Shown here: positions 8,192-15,743 of the stretch, in pieces
How positions within the stretch are numbered: the stretch's first letter is position 1
Layout: the number at the start of each line of letters is the position of its first letter
Assembly (NCBI RefSeq): GCF_002843605.1
Contig: NZ_CP025263.1
Location: 5,361,501 to 5,425,500 of the forward strand
Direction of reading: 5' to 3'
Source of the DNA: Pseudomonas sp. S09G 359
GTDB lineage: Bacteria; Pseudomonadota; Gammaproteobacteria; Pseudomonadales; Pseudomonadaceae
DNA: 64,000 bases
Notes under the pieces: model-generated
The model's input: only the letters and a program-made list of their open reading frames with translations
The model's database searches: none
Told to the model about the DNA's origin: nothing
Program-made: the position numbers and the translations under genes

Positions 8192-9610
8192 TTACTTCAC
8201 CGCACTTGCCACCGTCAGCGCCGCTTCTGCACGGCGCTTGTTCTTGATCCAATAACACACCGCCATAAACGCCACCCACACCGGGATCGCATACACCGAC
8301 ACTTGGATCCCCGGGATCATCAGCATGATCACCAGGATAAACACCACGAACGCCAGGCAGATGTAGTTGCCGTACGGGTACCACAACGCCTTGAACAGCG
8401 GCACCTGGCCGGTGCGGTTCATGTGCTGGCGGAACTTGAAGTGGGAAAAGCTGATCATCGCCCAGTTGATCACCAACGTGGCCACCACCAGCGACATCAG
8501 CAGCTCCAGCGCGTGTTGCGGGATGAAGTAGTTCATCAACACCGCCACCAGGGTCACCGCCGCCGAGGCGAGGATCGAACGCACCGGCACACCGCGCTTG
8601 TCGATCTTCGCCAACGCCTTGGGCGCATCACCCTGCTCGGCCATGCCCAACAGCATCCGGCTGTTGCAGTAGGTGCCGCTGTTGTACACCGACAGCGCGG
8701 CCGTCAGCACCACGAAGTTGAGGATGTGCGCGGCCGTGTTGCTGCCCAGCATCGAGAACACCTGCACGAACGGGCTGCCGCTGTAGGCATCGCCGGACGC
8801 GTTGAGGGTAGCCAGCAGGCTGTCCCACGGCGTGAGCGACAACAGCACCACCAGCGCGCCGATGTAGAAAATCAGGATGCGGTAGATCACCTGATTGATC
8901 GCCTTGGGGATCACGGTGCGTGGCTGGTCGGCTTCGGCGGCGGTAAAACCGAGCATTTCCAGGCCGCCGAAGGAGAACATGATGATCGCCATGGCCATCA
9001 CCAGGCCGCCCACGCCATGGGGGAAGAAGCCGCCGTGTTCCCACAGGTTGCTCACCGAGGCCTGCGGGCCGCCGCTGCCGCTGACCAGCAGGTAGCTGCC
9101 CAGGGCGATCATGCCGACAATCGCGACCACCTTGATGATGGCAAACCAGAACTCGGCCTCACCGAAGACTTTGACGTTGGCCAGGTTAATCAGGTTGATC
9201 AGCACGAAGAACGCCGCCGCCGACACCCAGGTCGGGATCTCCGGCCACCAGTAGTGCACGTATTTGCCAACGGCCGTCAGCTCCGACATACCCACCAGGA
9301 TGTACAGGATCCAACAGTTCCAGCCCGACAGGAAGCCGGCGAAACCGCCCCAGTACTTGTGGGCAAAATGGCTGAAGGAGCCGGCGACCGGCTCTTCGAC
9401 GATCATTTCGCCGAGCTGGCGCATGATCATGAAGGCGATAAAGCCGCAGATGGCATAGCCCAGGATCATCGACGGGCCGGCGGATTTGAGCACGCCGGCC
9501 GAGCCGAGGAACAGGCCGGTGCCGATGGCGCCACCGAGGGCGATCAACTGGATATGGCGGTTTTTCAGGCCGCGTTTCAGCTCGCCTGAAGAGGAATGGG
9601 GTTCACTCAT
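8192..9610 (-). CDS. Amino-acid permease, AroP-like
   Basis: A 472-residue APC-superfamily permease with 12 spans. The N-terminus, LKRGLKNRHIQLIALGGAIG followed by TGLFLGSA, and the long stretch RQLGEMIVEEPVAGSFSHFA are near-identical to AroP/PheP-type aromatic amino-acid:H+ symporters. It continues with FSFGGLEMLGFTAAEADQP and ALSVYNSGTYCNSRML. Aromatic amino-acid uptake is the best guess, but related ProY, GabP and CycA permeases share these motifs. ATG at 9610 is used instead of a TTG at 9628. No neighbour suggests a pathway. Confidence 0.85.
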   Translation of the reverse strand: MSEPHSSSGELKRGLKNRHIQLIALGGAIGTGLFLGSAGVLKSAGPSMILGYAICGFIAFMIMRQLGEMIVEEPVAGSFSHFAHKYWGGFAGFLSGWNCWILYILVGMSELTAVGKYVHYWWPEIPTWVSAAAFFVLINLINLANVKVFGEAEFWFAIIKVVAIVGMIALGSYLLVSGSGGPQASVSNLWEHGGFFPHGVGGLVMAMAIIMFSFGGLEMLGFTAAEADQPRTVIPKAINQVIYRILIFYIGALVVLLSLTPWDSLLATLNASGDAYSGSPFVQVFSMLGSNTAAHILNFVVLTAALSVYNSGTYCNSRMLLGMAEQGDAPKALAKIDKRGVPVRSILASAAVTLVAVLMNYFIPQHALELLMSLVVATLVINWAMISFSHFKFRQHMNRTGQVPLFKALWYPYGNYICLAFVVFILVIMLMIPGIQVSVYAIPVWVAFMAVCYWIKNKRRAEAALTVASAVK

Positions 9611-10243
9611 GAAAAGGGTCTCACGCAAGGTTTGAAGATATTGATTGCAGGTAGCTGCCTTGAATTACCGACTCAAGCAGCGCCGCTCAAACCCCAGCGC
9701 AGGCACCAGGAGTACAGCGTCTTTCTAACGGTCATGCGTCACCTGTTTGTTTTTATCTGTGACGAAATCGAACCCGCCTGGCTCGTGGCCGGGCGGAGTG
9801 ATCAGGGTGGGTAAACCCTGAGGTCTTGGCCTTTTGCGTGGTTACGCAAGGGGGTCACAGTAAAACGCGGCGCATTGTACACCGCCGGACAGCTTGGGGC
9901 CGAGCCCGCAGAGGGCCTGCGACGATCTGTCAGCTATTCCTTACAGCCTGACGATGCCGAGCAATGTGGCGACTTTCGCGTAAATTAATCGTTACAGCAT
10001 GGAAAATAGGCGTTACAGACATCCACAAACGGAAAAATGTCATCGCGAAAAATCCTACAAATCACCGCTGCCAGTGCGTTGTTTTTCCTCGATAAAAAAT
10101 CCCATGGAAAATTCAGAAGAAAAAATCCAAATGAAACCGTGTCAATAAATTTTTTGCATTCCGAAACACTCTCTCCTAGGTTCATCCCACTTGCCCTGCG
10201 AAGCCCGTGGAGCAAGCCGCTCTCAAACTCTAGGAGATACACC
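9611..10243. other. Long intergenic leader, partly A+T-rich, between aroP-like and peptide gene
   Basis: This 633-bp gap must hold the divergent promoters of the permease and of the peptide/M29 pair. Visible items are a TTGCGT-GGTT-ACGCAA hairpin at 9834-9849, three XTTACAG copies around 9940-10018, and a markedly A+T-rich run from about 10035 to 10165. A weak sigma-70-like pair, TTGCAT and TAGGTT with 17-bp spacing, lies at about 10153-10181. Open frames crossing the region lack start sites with ribosome binding sequences, so I do not call them. Confidence 0.5.
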
Positions 10244-10381
10244 ATGCAAGCACTGGAAAACGACCTGGAAACCGAACTGCAACTCGATGATTGGTTTGAA
10301 GCGCCGACCCACGACGCCGCCGTTGAAATGATGCAAGCCGATGCCGTAGTGCCGTTTGGCACCGCGATGTGGCCTTTCTAA
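10244..10381 (+). CDS. 45-residue acidic peptide, possible precursor peptide
   Basis: A 45-codon frame whose ATG follows a clear ribosome binding site (TAGGAGATACACC). The peptide starts MQALENDLETELQLDDWF, has an acidic leader-like first 34 residues, and ends in a hydrophobic, aromatic tail VVPFGTAMWPF with no Cys and no basic residue. No signal peptide or known family. This leader plus short distinct tail is how many modified-peptide precursors look. The next gene, 72 bp on, encodes an M29-fold metalloenzyme, the only other member of the unit. The role is inferred only; a small regulator or chaperone-like subunit is also possible. The frame continues upstream to 10037 without a credible start. 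Confidence 0.6.
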   Translation: MQALENDLETELQLDDWFEAPTHDAAVEMMQADAVVPFGTAMWPF

Positions 10382-10400
10382 CCCCGGCAGGCATTCGGCG

Positions 10401-10418
10401 GGTGCTGTGCACGGCACC
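10401..10418 (+). other. Dyad in the peptide-enzyme intercistronic gap
   Basis: GGTGCTGTGCACGGCACC is a near-perfect inverted repeat (one G-U pair) between the peptide stop and the next gene, embedded in GGCAGG...CCTGCC. No T-run follows. It could lower expression of the enzyme relative to the peptide or protect the upstream message. Confidence 0.45.
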
Positions 10419-10453
10419 TGCCCCCTTACCCAAGGCACACAAGGAAACGCGTC

Positions 10454-11413
10454 ATGGACAAGGCCCGCGCCGTCGAACACTTTCTCTACTACCTCGCGCA
10501 TCACCCGGCTCTTCAGGGCCTGAGCTGCCCTACCGTGCTGCTGGGCCATACCGAGCGCTACGCCGCCATCGCCGGGGCGATCACCCACGGCAGCGCCGCC
10601 CGTTTCAACTTCCAGGTGCAGCGCCTGGACCTGGCCGCCAGCGATAGCCTGGCCGAGGCCATCGAGGCCTGCGACCTGTACCTGTTTCTCTATGACTCCT
10701 CCACGCTGCCCAACCCACGCGCCGAAGGCCCGGATTTTATCCGTGCCCTGCAAGGGGTGATGGCCGAGCACTGGAAGAAATCCCTGCTGTTCAAGGATTA
10801 CGGCGAGTACTTCTACGATACCTTCAGCGTCGAGCCGCAGCGCATCGCCGACCTCAACGCCACGCTGATACGGCGCATGAGCCAGGCCAGTGTGCTGAGC
10901 TTTACCGACAAGCACGGCTCACGCCTGCAAGCGCCCCTGAGCAGCATCAAGAAGTGGACCAATATCAACGGGGTCGGCAACCACGACTTGGCCCCGGGCG
11001 AGATCGCCACCCACAGCGAAGCCATCAATGGTCAGGTGCGGTTTGTCGGGACCTTCCTCAGCACCATCCCGTTCGCGCGCAAATACGGCGTGCTGCAATC
11101 GCCGCTGGAGCTGTGGATCGAGAACTCGACCGTCTGCGGCGTGGCCAGCGATGTGCCAGGGCTGGCGGATGATTTCAATAAGTACCTGAATGCCAACCCG
11201 TCCAACCGGCGGGTGGAGGAGTTGGGGATTGGCACCAATGAAGGGGTCAAGGATCTGTATGCGCGTAATGCCGGGTTTGAGGAGCGCCATTGCGGACTGC
11301 ACCTGGGATTGGGTGGCGGGCAGAAAGGCAGCCATCACCTGGATCTGATTTTCGCCAGCGGGGTGTTGGCGCTGGATGACAAGCCGGTGTTTGATGGGAC
11401 TTTTGTGTTCTGA
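10454..11413 (+). CDS. M29 aminopeptidase-like metalloprotein
   Basis: A 319-residue protein, shorter than usual M29 enzymes (350-410). The C-terminal half carries the M29 (aminopeptidase T / AmpS, also NicX) metal-site pattern in order: Glu in LAPGEIATHSEA (~183), Glu in NRRVEELGIGTNEG (~255/256), His in HCGLHLGLGGG (~283) and His-x-Asp in SHHLDLIF (~295-297). The N-terminal third is divergent and gives no domain name. An M29-type di-metal hydrolase or an Fe(II)-dependent relative is plausible. Because it follows a 45-codon peptide gene on the same strand, it may process or modify that peptide; this is inference. Start ATG at 10454 is preceded by AAGGAAACG. A REPIN and a terminator follow. 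Confidence 0.72.
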   Translation: MDKARAVEHFLYYLAHHPALQGLSCPTVLLGHTERYAAIAGAITHGSAARFNFQVQRLDLAASDSLAEAIEACDLYLFLYDSSTLPNPRAEGPDFIRALQGVMAEHWKKSLLFKDYGEYFYDTFSVEPQRIADLNATLIRRMSQASVLSFTDKHGSRLQAPLSSIKKWTNINGVGNHDLAPGEIATHSEAINGQVRFVGTFLSTIPFARKYGVLQSPLELWIENSTVCGVASDVPGLADDFNKYLNANPSNRRVEELGIGTNEGVKDLYARNAGFEERHCGLHLGLGGGQKGSHHLDLIFASGVLALDDKPVFDGTFVF

Positions 11414-11448
11414 ACGCCGTTCTCGAAATCAATGGAGATCTAAATAAT

Positions 11449-11551
11449 GTGGGAGGGGCGGTGCGACGATTCGACTTGCTCGCGAATGCGGTGGGTCAGC
11501 TTGCACATATATCAACTGACACACCGCATTCGCGAGCAAGCCCGCTCCCAC
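11449..11551. repeat. REPIN with altered left arm
   Basis: The right arm is standard (TCGCGAGCAAGCCCGCTCCC ending CAC). The left arm begins GTGGGAGGGG but has 17 bp, CGGTGCGACGATTCGAC, in place of the usual GC before TTGCTCGCGA. The same altered arm occurs at 22404-22434. Confidence 0.85.
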
Positions 11552-11578
11552 ATTTGAATGGGTTACCAAATCCGAGGC

Positions 11579-11612
11579 AAAAAAACGCCAACCCGAGGGT
11601 TGGCGTTCTTTT
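11579..11612. terminator. Bidirectional terminator between M29-like gene and rluB
   Basis: An 11-bp stem AACGCCAACCC / GGGTTGGCGTT with A residues on the left and CTTTTAT on the right. It sits between convergent genes and can stop transcription from both sides; on the minus strand it is 15 bp after the rluB stop. Confidence 0.9.
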
Positions 11613-11626
11613 ATACAGCGACTAAA

Positions 11627-12868
11627 TCACTGCGGCTTCTTGCGACCAAAACCAGGACGCTGACCCGAACCGGCCGGGGCGCCACGGCGCTTGCCCGACG
11701 GCTCGTCCGCGACCAGTTTCGGGCCAGGGCGCTTGTTCGCCGCCGGCTTGGCTGGACGCTTGGTGCTGGCATTGTCGGCTGGGCGGTCAGATGCCGGGGC
11801 ACCACGGCCTTCGCCACGATTACCGCGACCACCCGTTGGCGCTTCACCACGGGCAGGACGCGGAGTGCGTGGTGCACGCTCGCCTTCCTGACGCGATGGC
11901 GCGGTTGGGCGGCGCTCGCCTTCGATGTGCGGCTCGCGGGAGATACGACCACCGGTCGCTGGTGCATTCAGCGCCGGGCGCAAAGTGCGTGCAACACGCT
12001 CGGTACGAGCCACAGGGCGCGACGACTTACGCTGCATACGCTCAAGCTTGTCTTTGCTCTTGGCGTTCATTTGCGGCATGGCCACCGGCGTCAGGCCAAC
12101 TTCGGCGCTGAGGATGTCGACTTCGTACTGGCTCATTTCGCGCCAGCGACCCATCGGCAGGTCGGAGTTCAAGAACACCGGGCCGAAACGCACGCGCTTC
12201 AGGCGGCTCACCACCAGGCCCTGGGATTCCCACAGGCGACGTACTTCACGGTTACGGCCTTCCATCACCACGCAGTGGTACCAGTGGTTGAAACCTTCGC
12301 CGCCGGGAGCCTGCTTGATGTCGGTGAACTTGGCCGGGCCGTCTTCCAGCACCACGCCCGCCTTGAGGCGTTCGATCATCTCGTCATCAACTTCACCGCG
12401 CACGCGCACGGCGTATTCACGGTCCATCTCGTAGGACGGGTGCATCAGGCGGTTGGCCAGTTCACCGTCGGTGGTGAACATCAGCAAGCCGGTGGTGTTG
12501 ATGTCGAGACGACCGATATTGATCCAGCGGCCTTCTTTAGGCTTGGGCATCTTGTCGAACACGGTCGGACGGCCTTCCGGGTCGTCACGGGTGCAGATCT
12601 CGCCATCGGGCTTGTTGTACATGATCACGCGGCGCACCGATTCGGCGGCCTCTTCACGCTTGATGACCTTGCCATCAATGGTGATTGCATCGTGCAGGTC
12701 GACGCGCTGGCCGAGGGTAGCCTCGACGCCATTGACCTTGATGCGCTTCTGGGTGATCCAGGCTTCGACGTCGCGGCGTGAGCCCACGCCGATACGCGCC
12801 AGCACCTTTTGCAGTTTTTCGCCTGCTGGGCCGATTTCCTGGCTGTCGTTCTGGTCTTGGTCGTTCAT
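11627..12868 (-). CDS. rluB: 23S rRNA pseudouridine synthase B
   Basis: A 413-residue RsuA/RluB-family enzyme that isomerises U2605 of 23S rRNA. An S4 domain opens the protein (EKLQKVLARIGVGSRRDVEAW) and the catalytic domain shows GRLDINTTGLLMFTTDGEL, whose Asp is the nucleophile. After about residue 290 comes a ~120-residue low-complexity tail rich in Arg, Pro, Gly and Ala (repeated RGE and PAR), probably disordered and RNA-binding, longer than in E. coli RluB. ATG at 12868 has a strong GGGAGGTG Shine-Dalgarno; the frame is open further upstream but without a good start. It follows scpB and a DUF1289 gene, the usual pseudomonad order. Confidence 0.95.
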   Translation of the reverse strand: MNDQDQNDSQEIGPAGEKLQKVLARIGVGSRRDVEAWITQKRIKVNGVEATLGQRVDLHDAITIDGKVIKREEAAESVRRVIMYNKPDGEICTRDDPEGRPTVFDKMPKPKEGRWINIGRLDINTTGLLMFTTDGELANRLMHPSYEMDREYAVRVRGEVDDEMIERLKAGVVLEDGPAKFTDIKQAPGGEGFNHWYHCVVMEGRNREVRRLWESQGLVVSRLKRVRFGPVFLNSDLPMGRWREMSQYEVDILSAEVGLTPVAMPQMNAKSKDKLERMQRKSSRPVARTERVARTLRPALNAPATGGRISREPHIEGERRPTAPSRQEGERAPRTPRPARGEAPTGGRGNRGEGRGAPASDRPADNASTKRPAKPAANKRPGPKLVADEPSGKRRGAPAGSGQRPGFGRKKPQ

Positions 12869-13012
12869 CTTAAGCACCTCCCGGTGGGTCGATTCAGGCG
12901 TGGCCTGAAGAGTGTTGAAAGCGGGGCTTTGGCCGCATAGATCGGCAAAGGGTCGCGAATCATACGCGCATGGCGCGCGTTGCGCATCAGAGAGTAGTCG
13001 ATCCGGCCGCAA

Positions 13013-13204
13013 TCATTTGCTTTTCCGCCGACCGGTGGCGCCCAGGGCCAGCAACCGCAGCTCGGCTTCGGCCAAGACAGTGCGTTTGTCGACTTTGTCG
13101 AGTTTCTTCCAGGCGCGGATTTCGCGCTTGCTGCGGCCACAGCCGACGCAGATGTCATCGCTGAATTTGCAGATGCTGATGCAGGGGTCTTTGGTGGAGC
13201 TCAT
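13013..13204 (-). CDS. DUF1289 small Cys-rich protein
   Basis: A 63-residue protein with the DUF1289 pattern DPCISICKFSDDICVGCGRS, four cysteines spaced C-x3-C-x6-C-x2-C, followed by EIRAWKKLDKVDKRTVLAEAELRL. The cysteines suggest bound metal (Zn or Fe-S); function is unknown. The start ATG is preceded by GGGAGA. It lies 144 bp upstream of rluB on the same strand and downstream of a REPIN that separates it from scpB. Confidence 0.88.
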   Translation of the reverse strand: MSSTKDPCISICKFSDDICVGCGRSKREIRAWKKLDKVDKRTVLAEAELRLLALGATGRRKSK

Positions 13205-13232
13205 ACATTCTCCCAGACAAAGAAAGTCAAAT

Positions 13233-13320
13233 GTGGGAGCGGGCTTGCTCGCGAATGCGGTGATTCAGTCAGCAGATGTATCAACTGATACACCGCATTC
13301 GCGAGCAAGCCCGCTCCCAC
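13233..13320. repeat. REPIN (GTGGGAGCGGGC type)
   Basis: Regular pair of inverted arms, GTGGGAGCGGGCTTGCTCGC at the left and its complement at the right, with GAATGCGG/CCGCATTC continuing the stem. It lies between scpB and the DUF1289 gene on the minus strand. Confidence 0.93.
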
Positions 13321-13354
13321 AGGGGGGGGTATTGCAGTGTTTGGAAATATCGCG

Positions 13355-14269
13355 TCAGTCTTCGAATTCGCGGCGTTCGGCCTCAATGGCTTCGGCCAAC
13401 GCGCGAGCTTCGTCTTCTTCGTCGCTCAACGGCGGCTGTTCGAGGGCAGCGACGGCGGCCAGGAGTTTTTCCCGGGCTTCGGCGACGCCGAGGATGTCTT
13501 CCTCGGGCTCGGGTTCAGGCTCAGGCACCACTTCGGCTTCAGGCTCAGCCACACCATCACGCAACAAATCATCAAAGTCGGTCTTGATGCCCTGCTCCAT
13601 GTCGTCCAATTCCAGCAACAACGTATGAAAGCTGGTTTCGTCCTTCGGCTCTTCCTGCTCGGCACTGGCGTCGGCCAGTTCCTGCAGGCTGGCCGGCACC
13701 GGTGCGTCGTCGAAATCGAGCACCGGCTCGGCTTCCATCTCGCGCAGCTCGGCCAGCGGCGGCAGGTCGTCGAGGTTTTTCAGGTTGAAGTGGTCGAGGA
13801 ACACCTTGGTCGTGGCGAACATCGCCGGTTTGCCTGGCACGTCACGGTAGCCAACGATGCGGATCCACTCACGCTCCAGCAACGTCTTGACGATATGGCT
13901 GTTAACCGCCACGCCACGCACGTCTTCGATTTCACCCCGGGTGATCGGCTGGCGATAGGCGATCAGCGCCATGGTTTCCAGCATCGCCCGTGAATAACGC
14001 TGCGGGCGTTCTTCCCACAACCGGCCAACCCATGGGGAAAACTTCTCACGAATCTGCAGGCGATAACCCGACGCCACTTCGCGCAGCTCAAAAGCGCGGC
14101 CGTCGCAGGATTTGCGCAAAATCTCCAGCGCCTTCTTGAACACCGGCGGCTCGGGGCGCTCGGCTTCTTCAAAGAGTTCGAACAGGCGTTCCAGGGATTG
14201 CGGTTTACCCGAGGCCAGGAGAAAGGCCTCCAGCAAGGGCGCCAGTTCGCGGGGTTCAGTCAGATTCAT
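13355..14269 (-). CDS. scpB: Chromosome segregation and condensation protein ScpB
   Basis: A 304-residue kleisin-associated protein. Residues ~1-180 are the two winged-helix domains of ScpB (EAFLLASGKPQSLERLFELF and ALIAYRQPITRGEIEDVRGV). The final ~120 residues are very acidic (many Glu/Asp/Pro), a common pseudomonad extension. ScpB binds ScpA to bridge the SMC ATPase heads in chromosome condensation. The gene begins 13 bp after the scpA stop, so the two are cotranscribed. smc is not in the window. Confidence 0.95.
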   Translation of the reverse strand: MNLTEPRELAPLLEAFLLASGKPQSLERLFELFEEAERPEPPVFKKALEILRKSCDGRAFELREVASGYRLQIREKFSPWVGRLWEERPQRYSRAMLETMALIAYRQPITRGEIEDVRGVAVNSHIVKTLLEREWIRIVGYRDVPGKPAMFATTKVFLDHFNLKNLDDLPPLAELREMEAEPVLDFDDAPVPASLQELADASAEQEEPKDETSFHTLLLELDDMEQGIKTDFDDLLRDGVAEPEAEVVPEPEPEPEEDILGVAEAREKLLAAVAALEQPPLSDEEDEARALAEAIEAERREFED

Positions 14270-14281
14270 CGACTCAGCTCT

Positions 14282-15100
14282 TTATTCGGCTCGCGCCCGC
14301 ACGTGGATAGCCGCAAAAGGCTCATTCTGGACCAGCTCGACCAAGGATTCCTTGACCAGCTCAAGGATCGCCATAAAGGTCACCACCACCCCCAGGCGCC
14401 CTTCTTCTGCCGTGAACAGCTCGACAAACGGCACGAACCCGCCACCCTTGAGGCGCTCGAGCACGTCGCTCATGCGCTCGCGGGTCGACAGCGCCTCGCG
14501 GCTGACCTGGTGGTGTTCAAACATATCGCCACGGCGCAGCACCTCGGCCATGGACATCAGCAGTTCTTCCAGGCTCACATCCGGCAACAGCTTGCGCGCC
14601 CGGGCTTCGGGGGCATCCAGCTTGGGCACCACCAAGTCGCGGCCCACACGGCTCAAGCCGTCGATACCTTCGGCGGCGGCCTTGAAGCGTTCGTACTCCT
14701 GCAGGCGGCGGATCAGTTCGGCGCGCGGGTCGTCCTCTTCGGCCTCGATGGTCTCCGAGCGCGGCAACAGCATGCGCGACTTGATCTCGGCGAGCATGGC
14801 GGCCATCACCAGGTACTCGGCGGCCAGCTCCAGGCGCACCGACTGCATCAACTCGACATAACCCATGTACTGGCGGGTGATTTCCGCCACCGGGATGTCG
14901 AGGATATTGATGTTCTGTTTGCGGATCAGGTACAGCAGCAAGTCCAGCGGGCCTTCGAAGGCTTCGAGGAAGACTTCCAGGGCGTCCGGCGGGATGTACA
15001 GGTCCAGCGGCATTTCCATGACCGCCTGGCCATACACCATGGCAAACGGCAATTCCTGCTGGGCGCCCGCCTGGGGGTCGACGGTTTCCACGGCCGACAT
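14282..15100 (-). CDS. scpA: Chromosome segregation and condensation protein ScpA
   Basis: A 272-residue kleisin. The N-terminal SMC-neck-binding part reads FEGPLDLLLYLIRKQNINIL then DIPVAEITRQYMGY, the ScpA hallmark; AAEYLVMAAMLAEIKSRMLLP is the conserved helix that follows, and the C-terminus is the winged helix for the SMC cap. It acts in the SMC-ScpAB condensin. It starts directly after the Sua5/YciO stop (15101) and precedes scpB by 13 bp, so the order YciO-scpA-scpB is an operon. Confidence 0.95.
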   Translation of the reverse strand: MSAVETVDPQAGAQQELPFAMVYGQAVMEMPLDLYIPPDALEVFLEAFEGPLDLLLYLIRKQNINILDIPVAEITRQYMGYVELMQSVRLELAAEYLVMAAMLAEIKSRMLLPRSETIEAEEDDPRAELIRRLQEYERFKAAAEGIDGLSRVGRDLVVPKLDAPEARARKLLPDVSLEELLMSMAEVLRRGDMFEHHQVSREALSTRERMSDVLERLKGGGFVPFVELFTAEEGRLGVVVTFMAILELVKESLVELVQNEPFAAIHVRARAE

Positions 15101-15730
15101 TCAGGCCTCGACCATAAACGGGGTCGGGTCGCCGCAGCCCACACGCACTACTTCCGGCTCGCCATCGGCCAGGTTGATCACGGTGGAGGCCTTGTTGCCG
15201 CCGTAGCCGCCGTCGATGATCAGGTCGACATGCTTTTCCAGCAGGCGGCGCATTTCGTAAGGATCGTACAACGGCTCGGTTTCACCCGGCATGATCAGCG
15301 ACACGCTCATCAAGGGCTCACCCAACTCTTCGAGCAGCGCCAGCGCAATCGGATGCTCGGGCACGCGCAGGCCGATGGTGCGCTTCTTGGGGTGCAGCAA
15401 CAGGCGCGGCACTTCGCGGGTGGCGTTGAGAATAAAGGTGTAGGGCCCGGGTGTGTGGGCCTTGAGCAGGCGGAAGGTGCCGGTGTCGACCTTGGCGAAC
15501 AGCCCCAGCTGGGACAAGTCGCTGCAGATCAGCGCAAAGTTGTGCTTGTCATCCAACTGACGCAGGCGCCTTACACGCTCCACCGCGCCCTTGTCACCGA
15601 TCTGGCAACCAATGGCGTAGGACGAATCGGTGGGGTAGATCACCACGCCACCGGCGCGAATGATCTCCACGGCCTGTTTGATCAGGCGCGCCTGGGGGTT
15701 TTCCGGATGAATCTGGAAGAATTGACTCAC
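15101..15730 (-). CDS. Sua5/YciO/YrdC-family protein (YciO type)
   Basis: A 209-residue protein of the YrdC fold (GGVVIYPTDSSYAIGCQIGD, KHNFALICSDLSQLGLFA, PGPYTFILNATREVPR, KKRTIGLRVPEHP). True TsaC/Sua5 enzymes make threonylcarbamoyl-AMP for tRNA t6A. The LPTDSSYAIGC and KKRTIGLR motifs and the link to rnm and scpAB fit the YciO branch, whose role in t6A is weaker or uncertain. GTG at 15730 is chosen because VSQFFQIHPENPQ is the usual beginning and AGGT precedes it; the open frame upstream overlaps the RNase AM gene. It is 13 bp after that gene. Confidence 0.9.
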   Translation of the reverse strand: MSQFFQIHPENPQARLIKQAVEIIRAGGVVIYPTDSSYAIGCQIGDKGAVERVRRLRQLDDKHNFALICSDLSQLGLFAKVDTGTFRLLKAHTPGPYTFILNATREVPRLLLHPKKRTIGLRVPEHPIALALLEELGEPLMSVSLIMPGETEPLYDPYEMRRLLEKHVDLIIDGGYGGNKASTVINLADGEPEVVRVGCGDPTPFMVEA

Positions 15731-15743
15731 GTGTTCTACCTGT

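Noticed and set aside
8180..9589. 469-codon plus-strand frame opposite the AroP-like permease
   Set aside because: Antisense mirror with His/Arg-rich product and no start site.
9985..10362. 125-codon minus-strand frame over the A+T-rich leader
   Set aside because: Ser/Cys-rich, covers the peptide gene on the other strand and has no supported start.
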